Of a DNA stretch of 64,000 nt, positions 27,844 through 35,496 are shown in pieces. The notes beneath the pieces were generated by a model. It saw nothing but the letters and a program-made list of their open reading frames with translations, was not told where the DNA came from and searched no databases. Origin of the DNA: Halobaculum marinum (GTDB lineage: Archaea; Halobacteriota; Halobacteria; Halobacteriales; Haloferacaceae). A program made the position numbers and the translations under genes. Position 1 is the first letter of the stretch, and each line of letters begins with the position of its first letter. Location: assembly GCF_029338555.1 (NCBI RefSeq), contig NZ_CP119989.1, positions 1,302,001-1,366,000 of the forward strand, given 5' to 3'.

Positions 27844-28098
27844 TCAGGCGTCGCCTTCGGACTGCCCTGGCTCGCCGAGCGCCTCGATCGGGAGGACGTT
27901 GTTGAGGTCCGCGTACAGGTCCTCGGCGCTGCGGAACTGCTCGCTGGAACACTCCGCGACGTACTCCCCGAGGTTCCCCTCCCCGTCGGCAAACAGCACC
28001 GTCACGTCGTCGAACTCCTCGGCGGCCGTCTCGCGGCTCACCGGGTACTCCAGCTCCTCGAACAGCGAGTCGATGCGCGAGAACTTGACTGAGGACAT
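27844..28098 (-). CDS. DUF5789 family protein
   Basis: An 84-aa haloarchaeal protein opening MSSVKFSRIDSLFEELEYPV, with VTVLFADGEGNLGEYVAECS and NNVLPIEALGEPGQSEGDA. This matches the DUF5789 family of small acidic proteins of unknown role. ATG 28098 is the conserved start; the frame is open further upstream without support. It is transcribed toward tfs, with an 82-nt gap. Confidence 0.83.
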   Translation of the reverse strand: MSSVKFSRIDSLFEELEYPVSRETAAEEFDDVTVLFADGEGNLGEYVAECSSEQFRSAEDLYADLNNVLPIEALGEPGQSEGDA

Positions 28099-28313
28099 GT
28101 GTACGCGAAGAGGTACGCGCGCCGAGCGTATCATCTTATTGTCCAGAACGAGGCCGTCGACAGTCCGGACGTCTGCGGCGCACGAGGTCACCTGGCCACG
28201 GGTGCCGCTTCCGCGAGCATCGAGGGGCCCGCGGTGTCTCCCTCGGTCACGGTCGCGACGTACTCGTCGACAAGTGTCGTCGTCTCGGTCGCTCCGACGG
28301 CGTTCGTCTTCTG

Positions 28314-28341
28314 GGCGGCGCGGCCCGAGGACCGCGCCGCC
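28314..28341. repeat. Perfect 10-bp inverted repeat, copy 2 of a shared intergenic hairpin
   Basis: Arms GGCGGCGCGG (28314-28323) and CCGCGCCGCC (28332-28341) with loop CCCGAGGA are identical in stem to the copy at 26377-26403. They are again followed by a CTCGC-rich low-complexity tract (to about 28440). The 345-nt gap 28099-28443 otherwise holds no supported gene. This copy lies downstream of the enoyl-CoA hydratase gene. Confidence 0.75.
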
Positions 28342-28443
28342 GCGTCCCGAGGGCTCGCTACGCTCGCCCTCGCCCTGCTCGCGGGTCGTTCCTCCCCGCT
28401 CGCGTTCCGTCGTCTCGCTCCCGTCGGTCGCTCCGACGACGCC

Positions 28444-29220
28444 TTACTCGAACTCGGGGTCCCGCTTGTCCACGAACGCGTCCATCCCCTCGCGCTGGTC
28501 GTGGGTCCCGAACAGCCCCGAGAACACGCGCTGCTCGTACTCCAGCCCGGCGCCGAGTCCCGTCTCGTGCGACTGGTTGATCGCCTCCTTGGCTGCGGCG
28601 ACGGCGAACTTCGGCTGGGCCGCCAGATCCGCGGTCAAGTCGTCGACCCGCGCGTCGAGTTGGTCGTGAGCGACGACCTCGCCGACCATCCCGTACTCGT
28701 GGGCATCGGTCGCGTCGATGCGCTCGCCGAACAGGATTAGCCGCCGCGCCACCTCGTCGTTGACGAGTCGGGGGAGCCGCTGGGTGCCGCCCCACCCCGG
28801 GACGATGCCCAGATCGATCTCCGTCTGGCCGAAGATGGCGTTCTCGGCGGCGACACGCAGGTCACACGCCAACGCGAGTTCACAGCCGCCACCGAAGGCG
28901 TAGCCGTTCACCGCAGCGATGGTCGGCGCCGGGAACGTCTCCAGCGACCGGGCGATGTCGTGGCCCAACTCGGCGTACGCCTGTGCCTCGGCCGTCCCCA
29001 GGTCCTTCATGTAGGAGATGTCGGCGCCCGCGATGAACGCCTTCTCCCCCGCACCCGTCAACACGAGCGCGCGAACGTCGGCCGCCTCGGCCTCCGCGAT
29101 GGCCTCCTGCAGCGCCTCCAGCGTCTCGACGTTCAGCGCGTTCAGCTTGTCCGGGCGGTCGACGGTGATCGTCGCGACCTCGTCGGCGACCTCGTACCGG
29201 ATCGTGTCCCAGTCGGTCAT
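28444..29220 (-). CDS. Enoyl-CoA hydratase/isomerase family protein
   Basis: A 258-aa crotonase-fold enzyme for hydration of enoyl-CoA in beta-oxidation. It opens MTDWDTIRYEVADEVATITV. The oxyanion-hole segments are AFIAGADISYMKDLG and NGYAFGGGCELALACDLRVA. E-I-D-L-G-I-V-P-G-W-G-G-T-Q carries the second catalytic Glu region, so both glutamates of classical hydratases appear present. ATG 29220 gives the usual family length. It probably cooperates with the acyl-CoA dehydrogenases encoded at 11345 and 45341. Confidence 0.91.
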   Translation of the reverse strand: MTDWDTIRYEVADEVATITVDRPDKLNALNVETLEALQEAIAEAEAADVRALVLTGAGEKAFIAGADISYMKDLGTAEAQAYAELGHDIARSLETFPAPTIAAVNGYAFGGGCELALACDLRVAAENAIFGQTEIDLGIVPGWGGTQRLPRLVNDEVARRLILFGERIDATDAHEYGMVGEVVAHDQLDARVDDLTADLAAQPKFAVAAAKEAINQSHETGLGAGLEYEQRVFSGLFGTHDQREGMDAFVDKRDPEFE

Positions 29221-29373
29221 ACTCGGGCGGTCGCTCCCCGCCGGCAAAGTCGTACGGGTCGCCCGTACACCGAGCGCCAGCGTGAAGATCGTGAGTGATA
29301 GGTGGCCTGTAACCGACTGTTCGTACAATTCTATCGCGACTTACTATGGCTGACTGATGCGGACTGTCGGTGA

Positions 29374-30309
29374 ATGTCGACGATCGAACGAACCGTCTAC
29401 CACGACCGAACCCCGCTGCCGCTGGAGCGAACCGCCCTCCCCGCACGCCCCGACCACGACACCGTCCTGCTGGTCGCGCCGACGTACTTCGACGTTCGCT
29501 ACCGGATCAACCCCTACATGGGCGGCCGCGTGAACGGCGCACGTGCCCGTAGCGAGTGGGACCGCGTCCGTCAGACGTACGAGCGCTACGCCGAACGGGT
29601 CGTCGTCATGGACCCCGACCGCTACGGCACGCCCGACCCGAGCGAGTCCGGGCGCGGGCACGTGGCGCCCGCGTCGCTCCCGGACCTGGTGTTCGCCGCC
29701 AACCTCGGCGTCCCGACTGCCGACGGCGACGGGGTCGTCCTCGCGCGGATGGCGACCGCCGAACGCGCCGGCGAACCCGCGCACTTCGCCCGCTGGTGTC
29801 GCGCGGTCGGCTACGACGTGTTCGACCTCCCCGGTGACGCCGCCTTCGAGGGCACCGGCGACGCGATTTGGCACCCGGGCCGTCGCCTCCTGTGGGGCGG
29901 CTACGGCGTCCGCACCGAGCGCGCGGCGTACGACGGCCTCGCCGACCTCGTCGACGCGCCGGTCGTCACACTGGAGTTGACGGACGAGCACTTCTACCAC
30001 CTCGACGTCTGCTTCGCGCCGTTGACCGAGGAGACCGCGCTCGTCGTCCCCGAGGCGTTCACCGACGAGGGGCGCGCCCGCATCGACGCCTTGTTCGAGA
30101 CGGTGGTCGAGGTGCCGCTCGACGAGGCGACGGGCGGACTCGCGTGTAACTGTCACTGCGTCGACGGCGAGCACGTCCTGCTGTCCTCGGGTAACCCCGA
30201 GACGGAGCGTCGATTGCGGGACGCAGGATTCACGCCGGTGCCGGTCGACACCACCGAGTTCCAGAAGGCGGGCGGGTCGGTGTGCTGTCTGTCGCTGCTG
30301 CTCGGGTGA
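29374..30309 (+). CDS. Amidinotransferase / dimethylargininase-type hydrolase
   Basis: A 311-aa member of the guanidino-group modifying superfamily (arginine deiminase fold). Expected catalytic elements are the acidic FEGTGDAIWHPG (residues about 157), His in EHFYHLDVCFAPL (about 208), and a C-terminal Cys in AGGSVCCLSLLLG (residues 304/305). The N-terminal block PTYFDVRYRINPYMGG resembles N,N-dimethylarginine dimethylaminohydrolases. The substrate could be a methylated arginine or another guanidino compound. A TTACTATGG box near 29340-29348 lies about 26-33 nt before ATG 29374. Confidence 0.84.
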   Translation: MSTIERTVYHDRTPLPLERTALPARPDHDTVLLVAPTYFDVRYRINPYMGGRVNGARARSEWDRVRQTYERYAERVVVMDPDRYGTPDPSESGRGHVAPASLPDLVFAANLGVPTADGDGVVLARMATAERAGEPAHFARWCRAVGYDVFDLPGDAAFEGTGDAIWHPGRRLLWGGYGVRTERAAYDGLADLVDAPVVTLELTDEHFYHLDVCFAPLTEETALVVPEAFTDEGRARIDALFETVVEVPLDEATGGLACNCHCVDGEHVLLSSGNPETERRLRDAGFTPVPVDTTEFQKAGGSVCCLSLLLG

Positions 30310-30367
30310 GCGACGGCGACTTCTCGAACCGGGAGGCCCAAATACTCCCCACCGGAACTCCCCGCTG

Positions 30368-30883
30368 ATGAGCGACCTCACCGACGAGGAGTTGGAGCGC
30401 CTCGGTGACGTGGTGCGACTCCAGCCGACGAAGAACAGCGAACTCGGCGACCGGTGGGGCATGGACAGCGGGAGCGACGTGCACAGCTACCTCGAAGGCC
30501 ACCTGAAGGACTACTACTACCGCGACGACAACAGCCTCATCCGAGCGACGCCGGAGGCCGCGGAACTCACCGGCGTCGAACCCGGCGTCGTCGACGACGA
30601 GAACGACCCGAACGCGGTGCCCGAGCGGATCACCGTCCCCGAACTCCACTGGCAGGTGTTCGCGGTCGTCCCCGACCACGACGAGCGCTCGGAGTCGGTC
30701 GTCTCGGTGTTGAACAAGGTCCGCGAGGAGTTCGGTGTCGACCCCGAGGCGGGCGACGTGCGCCGCGCCCTCCAGAGTCTCCGCCGCAAGAACGTCGTCG
30801 AGGTCGTCTACCGGACGGTGCCGACGTTCAAACTCGCCGTCCCTCGCGAGGACGTCGAGGTCGTCTCCGAGGCCGACGCGTAA
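30368..30883 (+). CDS. DUF5797 family protein (helix-turn-helix-like)
   Basis: A 171-aa haloarchaeal protein. The N-terminus, around LGDVVRLQPTKNSELGDRWG then VHSYLEGHLKDYYYRDDNSL, looks like a winged helix that could bind DNA. The C-terminal half (VVSVLNKVREEFGVDPEAGD, RRALQSLRRKNVVEVV) resembles a second HTH-like domain. This matches DUF5797, of unknown function. An AAATACTCC box lies near 30338-30346. It converges on the DUF5787 gene with a 4-nt gap. Confidence 0.8.
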   Translation: MSDLTDEELERLGDVVRLQPTKNSELGDRWGMDSGSDVHSYLEGHLKDYYYRDDNSLIRATPEAAELTGVEPGVVDDENDPNAVPERITVPELHWQVFAVVPDHDERSESVVSVLNKVREEFGVDPEAGDVRRALQSLRRKNVVEVVYRTVPTFKLAVPREDVEVVSEADA

Positions 30884-30887
30884 CGCG

Positions 30888-31889
30888 CTACTCGCTGTCC
30901 ACGCGGTCACGCTCCCGCTCGCGACGCCGTTCGAGCAACTCCCGGACCCCCTTCCCCGGCCCGCCCGCTATCGGCCAGCCGTTCGTCCGCCACTGCGGTG
31001 GCTCCGGCGAGAACTCCGCGCACCCACCCTTGCACTCCGCGGCCGTCGGAACGCGTCCTTTCGCCGCGCAGTGCGGAACCAGCGCGCGGCCCTCCCGGCG
31101 CACCTCGAAGTGGCGGCAGTCCGGCCGCATCGTCTCTCTGAGCGAGCGCCACCCCTTCCCGTAGGCGCGTTCGGCGAGGAGGAGTCTGGTTCGGGCGTCG
31201 CCGTCGGCGCGGAGACTCGTCGGGTGCCACACGACCTCGCCGGCGTCGGCGTCGACGCCGTCGGCGAAGTCGAACTCCAGCACGCCCACCTCGACGGGCA
31301 TGTCCTCCAACAGCGCGGGCGAGACGCGTTCGCCGGTCGTCCCGGTAGCGACCCACACCTCGTCGGCCAGGCCCGACTCGACGTCGTGGCGGAGTTGGTC
31401 CGCGAGCGCACGCGCCGCGCTGGCGTCGAGGTCCGGCTTGTTCTCGATGGCGATGACCCGCTCGACCCAGTCGGGGTACTCGCGGACGCGACGGAACTCG
31501 ATCCGACCGTTGGGGCCGCTCCGCTTCTCGATCAGGTCGAGGGCGGCGGCGCGGTGAATCGCCTCGCGGATGTAGCGCCACGGGAACCCCGGATCGTCGA
31601 GTGCGTCGCGGTACCACGCCCACTCGGCGGGCGCGCCGCGGACGACGCGCAGGAGGTCCGAGTCGAGCGTCCGCTCGCCGAACGCGCGGCGAGTCGCGAA
31701 CACCTCGGGCGCGACTTCGAGGACGACCGTGTCCCACCGCCGCTCGCGCGTGCCGAGTTGGCGGGCGACGACGACCGGCCGGTCGCCGTCGGCGGGATGC
31801 CACGCTAACTCCGCCCAACGGCACACGAGCAACTCGAAGGCGAACTCGCTGTCGCCGGCGCCCGGAAACACGTGCCTCCGTGGGGTCAC
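30888..31889 (-). CDS. DUF5787 family protein
   Basis: A 333-aa protein starting with GTG at 31889. The N-terminal half (FAFELLVCRWAELAWHPADG, ERRWDTVVLEVAPEVFATRR, later VIAIENKPDLDASAARALAD) resembles a PD-(D/E)xK nuclease-like core, with an E-N-K motif near residue 185. Near the C-terminus is a four-cysteine cluster: DCRHFEV, VPHCAAKG, ECKGGCAEF. This matches haloarchaeal DUF5787. A metal-binding nucleic-acid enzyme is a reasonable inference, not established. Confidence 0.75.
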   Translation of the reverse strand: MTPRRHVFPGAGDSEFAFELLVCRWAELAWHPADGDRPVVVARQLGTRERRWDTVVLEVAPEVFATRRAFGERTLDSDLLRVVRGAPAEWAWYRDALDDPGFPWRYIREAIHRAAALDLIEKRSGPNGRIEFRRVREYPDWVERVIAIENKPDLDASAARALADQLRHDVESGLADEVWVATGTTGERVSPALLEDMPVEVGVLEFDFADGVDADAGEVVWHPTSLRADGDARTRLLLAERAYGKGWRSLRETMRPDCRHFEVRREGRALVPHCAAKGRVPTAAECKGGCAEFSPEPPQWRTNGWPIAGGPGKGVRELLERRRERERDRVDSE

Positions 31890-31992
31890 GGCTGACTAAC
31901 CGCTTTCGGTGCGCGGAGGCTGTCGGGTGGGGGAGCGCCGACGCTGGTGGGTCGGGGTCCGCGAAAATCGCCGCGTCGGGGTCGCCCGAGCG

Positions 31993-32454
31993 TCAGTTCT
32001 CGGTGCCCAACAGGTACCCCTCGGCGTCGGTCGCCTGGAGTTCGTCGAGGTACTCGTGGGCCTCGCGCAGGATGTCGCGGGGACCGTCCTGCGTGATGGT
32101 GTTGAGCGCCTGCTCGTAGTCGCGCCACTGCAGGTCGCGGTGTTCGGTCGACAGTTCCGCGGAGGCTTCGAACGAGTGGGCGATGAACAGGTGCACCGTC
32201 TTGTGGATGGTGTTGCCGCCCGCCTCGAACACGTAGTCGTACTCCTCGCGGAAGCCGTCGATGAGACGGAAGTCTTCGACCCCCGCCTCCTCAGTCACTT
32301 CTCTGATCGCCGTCTGCTGGAGTTCCTCTTCCCCTTCGACCCCGCCCTTGGGAAACTCCCAGTCCCCGGGTCGGCTCTTCAGGAGCAAGTACTCCCTGCG
32401 GCCGCGGGTGTCGCGGAAGAGGATGGCTCCAGCGCTAGTCGCTTCGACCGGCAT
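31993..32454 (-). CDS. Nudix hydrolase, Ap4A hydrolase type
   Basis: A 153-aa Nudix protein of the bis(5'-nucleosyl)-tetraphosphatase group, which splits Ap4A to ATP and AMP. The Nudix box is GGVEGEEELQQTAIREVTEE followed by AGV (residues 37-59, matching GX5EX7REUXEEXGU). The preceding PGDWEFPKG is typical of the Ap4A hydrolases. ATG 32454 gives MPVEATSAGAILFRDTRGRR. It is monocistronic; the sequence on its promoter side is the repeat-bearing gap 32455-32887. Confidence 0.9.
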   Translation of the reverse strand: MPVEATSAGAILFRDTRGRREYLLLKSRPGDWEFPKGGVEGEEELQQTAIREVTEEAGVEDFRLIDGFREEYDYVFEAGGNTIHKTVHLFIAHSFEASAELSTEHRDLQWRDYEQALNTITQDGPRDILREAHEYLDELQATDAEGYLLGTEN

Positions 32455-32486
32455 TGGCGACAGGTAAGCTACCCCGGTTCAAGAGT

Positions 32487-32810
32487 ATGTCGGAGCGGAA
32501 ACCGGCAGGCGACGACGCTCACCCGCCGAGCCGGCCCGAGCGCCCGCGAACGCCGATGGTTCGGATCGACCTCGCGCGACCCTCCCCCGCAGGAACCTCA
32601 TTCACCCCCGCAGGAACCGCATCCACCCCCGAAGGAACCGCACCCACCTCCGAACGCACACCTCGAATCGCCATCCCATCCCCACCCATCCCAACGGATT
32701 CTACCCCCACCCACACCGAATCACCCCCAGTCGCACGGAGTCGACGCCGGCCGATCCACAGACGGCGCCGCCGAACGGCGCCGGCGCCTCCGATCACCGA
32801 GCCGCCATGA
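32487..32810 (+). CDS. Doubtful Pro/Thr-rich ORF with heptapeptide repeats
   Basis: An open frame from ATG 32487 (107 aa) with three to four imperfect copies of a PAGTxxT heptapeptide encoded by a 21-bp tandem repeat (32584-32646), then a Pro/Ser/Thr stretch and an Arg-rich end. Codon use (many A-ending codons) differs from neighbouring genes, and no domain is visible. It may be a fast-evolving low-complexity protein or simply non-coding intergenic DNA; I lean slightly to non-coding. Confidence 0.25.
   Translation: MSERKPAGDDAHPPSRPERPRTPMVRIDLARPSPAGTSFTPAGTASTPEGTAPTSERTPRIAIPSPPIPTDSTPTHTESPPVARSRRRPIHRRRRRTAPAPPITEPP
32584..32646 (+). repeat. 21-bp imperfect tandem repeat (three units)
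   Basis: Three consecutive 21-bp units of the form CCCCCGCAGGAACCGCATCCA differ at a few positions, and a fourth, decayed unit follows. They lie in the C-rich gap between the Nudix and S10-like genes. Confidence 0.8.
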
Positions 32811-32887
32811 GAGCGCTCCACGTGGCGAGGAACGGGTAGATGCGTTTTTCACGCTCTGGTGAATCAGATGGGGTAGACCCCCAGCTC

Positions 32888-33220
32888 ATGACCTTCGTAA
32901 CCAAACTCCGCTTTCAGAGCGGCGACCGAGCCGCCCTCGACGACACGGTGAACAGCCTGCGGTCGATGCTCGAACGCAAGGGCGCCGAGTGCAAGGGCCC
33001 GCACACCGAACCAGCCGAACGCGTCCGCGTCCCGCTGTACGAGGGACTCTCCTCGGGCGACGAACTCGGCGACTGGACGTTCGAGGTGTTCGCGCGCCGC
33101 CTCGAAATCCACGGCAACGACCACATCGCCCGCGAGGTCGGCCACATGGACTTCCCCGACTCCGTCCACGTCGAGATCGAACTCGAACAGAAGAAGCCGC
33201 TCGGCTACCGGCAGAACTGA
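32888..33220 (+). CDS. Ribosomal protein S10-like paralogue (uS10 family)
   Basis: A 110-aa protein opening MTFVTKLRFQSGDRAALDDT. The middle KGAECKGPHTEPAERVRVPL and end FARRLEIHGNDHIAREVGHM-DFPDSVHVEIE follow the uS10 fold, including the K-G-P loop region and RRLEIH. It is not in the usual EF1A-S10 context, so it is probably a haloarchaeal paralogue of the ribosomal protein with an unknown, possibly regulatory, role. The start at 32888 gives the conserved N-terminus. The reductase gene follows 28 nt downstream in the same direction. Confidence 0.8.
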   Translation: MTFVTKLRFQSGDRAALDDTVNSLRSMLERKGAECKGPHTEPAERVRVPLYEGLSSGDELGDWTFEVFARRLEIHGNDHIAREVGHMDFPDSVHVEIELEQKKPLGYRQN

Positions 33221-33248
33221 GTCGCCAGCGCCACCAGTCCCCGCCCAC

Positions 33249-33914
33249 GTGTACGTCCACGTCAACGCCGCCGTCTCCGTCGACGGGAAGCTCTCCTCGC
33301 GCCGCCGCGAACAGGTCCGCATCAGCGGCGACGACGACTTCGACCGTGTCGACCGCATCCGCGCGGCCGCCGACGCCGTGCTCATCGGCGTCGGCACCGT
33401 GCTCGCGGACGACCCGCACCTCACGCTCGACGAGGAGGACCGCCGCGTCCAGCGCCTCCGCAACGGCCGCCCGGGGAACCCCGCCCGCGTCGTCGCCGAC
33501 TCGCGTGCGCGCACGCCGACGGACGCCCGGATCCTCGACGACGAGGCGACCACGTACCTCCTCGTGAGCGACCGCGCCGACCCACAGCGGCTCGACGCAC
33601 TCCGCGAAGCCGGCGCCGAGGTCGTCGAGGCGAGCGGCGACGACGGTCGCGTCGACTTCGACGCGGCCTTCGAGACGCTGGAGGCGGAGGGCGTCGAGCG
33701 CACCATGGTCGAGGGGGGCGGTGAGGTCATCTTCTCGCTGTTCGACGCCGGCCTCGTCGACGAACTCACCGTCTACGTCGGCTCGCTCGTCGTCGGTGGG
33801 CGCGAGGCGCCGACGCTCGCCGACGGCGAGGGGTTCGTCGAGGGGTTCCCGTCGCTGGACTTGACCGGTGTCGAGCGCGTCGACGACGGCGTCCTCCTCT
33901 CGTACGAAGCCTGA
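33249..33914 (+). CDS. 2,5-diamino-6-(ribosylamino)-pyrimidinone 5'-phosphate reductase (ArfC / RIB7)
   Basis: A 221-aa RibD-C type reductase using NADPH in archaeal riboflavin and F420 biosynthesis. It opens (GTG start) MYVHVNAAVSVDGKLSSRRR. Family motifs are DDDFDRVDRIRAAADAVLIG, GVGTVLADDPHLTL and the phosphate-binding TMVEGGGEVIFSLFDAGLVD. Archaeal enzymes of this size lack the deaminase domain, consistent with ArfC. It works two steps after ArfA, encoded at 62135-62887. It is probably co-transcribed with the S10-like gene (28-nt gap). Confidence 0.9.
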   Translation: MYVHVNAAVSVDGKLSSRRREQVRISGDDDFDRVDRIRAAADAVLIGVGTVLADDPHLTLDEEDRRVQRLRNGRPGNPARVVADSRARTPTDARILDDEATTYLLVSDRADPQRLDALREAGAEVVEASGDDGRVDFDAAFETLEAEGVERTMVEGGGEVIFSLFDAGLVDELTVYVGSLVVGGREAPTLADGEGFVEGFPSLDLTGVERVDDGVLLSYEA

Positions 33915-34048
33915 CGCCCGAGTCGCCTGACCACCACCGAAACGACACCGTCGCTGTGAGTCGTCGCCGCTGGCGGTCGCTGATTCGGTCGTGCGCGGAA
34001 CCAACAATTCTGTGCAACGGTTATCATCGCCACCTCCCAATGAGGGGT

Positions 34049-34384
34049 ATGAGCAGTCAAACTGGCGCCGGAGAGCCCATCCACGTCGAGAGCACCGAAC
34101 AGTTCAGCGACCTGACGAGCGACGGCATCGTCCTCGTCGACTACTACGCCGACTGGTGTGGGCCGTGTAAGATGCTGGAGCCGACGGTGGAGGCGCTCGC
34201 CGCCGAATACGACGACCTCACCGTCCTGAAGGTGGACGTCGACGCGTTCCAGGGCCTCGCCCAGAAAGCCGGCGTCCGCGGCATCCCCGCGCTGCAGTTC
34301 TACGCCGACGGCGAGCAGGCCGAGCGACTCGTGGGCGTCCAGGAGAAGCAGAACCTGGAGCGCGTCATCGAGTCGCTCCGGTAA
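34049..34384 (+). CDS. Thioredoxin
   Basis: A 111-aa thioredoxin with the redox motif YYADWCGPCKMLEP (about residues 30-43) and the cis-proline loop RGIPALQFY (about 75). A GGTTATCA box around 34018-34025 lies 25-31 nt before ATG 34049, which is therefore preferred to the ATG at 34040. It is a soluble cytoplasmic disulfide reductant. It is monocistronic, and its 3' end converges on the IMPase gene. Confidence 0.94.
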   Translation: MSSQTGAGEPIHVESTEQFSDLTSDGIVLVDYYADWCGPCKMLEPTVEALAAEYDDLTVLKVDVDAFQGLAQKAGVRGIPALQFYADGEQAERLVGVQEKQNLERVIESLR

Positions 34385-34402
34385 CGACCGACGGTCGCGC
34401 GC

Positions 34403-35200
34403 TCACGGCGTCTGGTCGAATGCGTCGACCAGCACGCCGTGGGCTGCGTCGTTCGACGCGATCAGTCCCGCCGAGCCCGGGGTCCACCGGTCGCCGTGAA
34501 TGTCCGTCACCCGACCGCCTGCCCGTCGGACGAGGTGGACCCCAGCGGCGGTGTCCCAGTCGTTAAGTTCGACCGTCGAGACCGCCGCCTCCAACTCGCC
34601 GGTCGCCACGCCCGACAGCGCCGCCTGCGCACAGCCGAAGCGACGGAGGTCGCCGAAGCGGTCGAGCACTGTCTCGATCACCGCTCTGAGGGAGCGCTTG
34701 TGCCGCGGCGAGACACCGAAGACGGGGTTGACCGTGAACGCCGCCGTGTCCGTCGTCTCGCTCACTGACACCGCCTCGCCGTTGCGGTACGTCTGTTCCT
34801 CGCCGGCGACGTACAGGTCGTCGATTGCGGGGGCGTAGTTCGCCGCGGCGACCGGGTCGCCGTCGCGACAGCGGGCGACGCTCGTCATCCAGACGCGGTT
34901 GCCGGCGGCGTAGTTGACCGTCCCGTCGATCGGATCGACCACCCACGCGTCTCCCTCGTCGGGGACGCGCTTGCGCGCCTCCTCTTCCTCGCCGACGAAC
35001 ACGTCGTCGGGGTAGGCGTCGGAGAGCAACTCGAACACGCGTCGTTGGACGGCGCGGTCGACCGCCGTGACCGCATCCATCGGGCCGTCCGCCTTCGTCT
35101 CGACGTGGAGGTCTGAACGGAACGAGTCCAGCGCGAGCGCGCCCCCGCGCTCGGCGGCCTCGACCGCCGTCGCGACCGCCCCGTCGGTGTCGTCGGTCAT
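34403..35200 (-). CDS. Inositol monophosphatase family phosphatase (IMPase/FBPase)
   Basis: A 265-aa metal-dependent sugar phosphatase. The metal/substrate motifs are VGEEEEARKR (Glu near residue 70), WVVDPIDGTVNYAAG (about 86-100) and ELNDWDTAAGVHL (about 214-226), which together define the family. In archaea such enzymes can act on inositol-1-phosphate, fructose-1,6-bisphosphate or NADP. The sequence does not decide between these. ATG 35200 gives the usual length. Confidence 0.9.
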   Translation of the reverse strand: MTDDTDGAVATAVEAAERGGALALDSFRSDLHVETKADGPMDAVTAVDRAVQRRVFELLSDAYPDDVFVGEEEEARKRVPDEGDAWVVDPIDGTVNYAAGNRVWMTSVARCRDGDPVAAANYAPAIDDLYVAGEEQTYRNGEAVSVSETTDTAAFTVNPVFGVSPRHKRSLRAVIETVLDRFGDLRRFGCAQAALSGVATGELEAAVSTVELNDWDTAAGVHLVRRAGGRVTDIHGDRWTPGSAGLIASNDAAHGVLVDAFDQTP

Positions 35201-35264
35201 ACTAGCGGGTCGACCGGGCGGTACAAACGTCGGTCGGTCCCGGCCGTCGTCGCGGGCAGACGCG

Positions 35265-35405
35265 TCAGTGGACGCGACCGACCGCGACCTCGTGGTCGAC
35301 CGTCTCGGCGTGGTCGTCGGCGACGGCGGCGGCCGCCTCGCGCGTCGGTCGCAGCGATTCCGTCGTACAGTCGCGACAGACGACGTGGTACAGTTCCTGA
35401 CTCAT
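35265..35405 (-). CDS. 46-aa small protein with one CxxC pair
   Basis: A short gene, ATG 35405 to TGA 35265, encoding 46 aa that start MSQELYHVVCRDCTTESLRP and end EVAVGRVH. It has one CxxC pair and downstream histidines that could bind zinc. A TTACTAAAC box around 35430-35438 on this strand lies 26-33 nt upstream, strongly supporting a leaderless gene. It resembles the many zinc-finger microproteins of haloarchaea. It sits between the IMPase and hflX genes, all on the same strand. Confidence 0.68.
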   Translation of the reverse strand: MSQELYHVVCRDCTTESLRPTREAAAAVADDHAETVDHEVAVGRVH

Positions 35406-35496
35406 CGTACCGGCGACACACAGACCACCCAGTTTAGTAACCGCCGGCTAACTGGTTCGAGAACCGGGATCTCGGAGGGTCGCGGTTCGGTGTCGG

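Noticed and set aside
28099-28443. Open plus-strand frame through the gap before the enoyl-CoA hydratase stop
   Set aside because: It is Arg/Ser low-complexity over a CTCGC-rich tract and continues antisense into a certain gene; the gap holds only the hairpin repeat.
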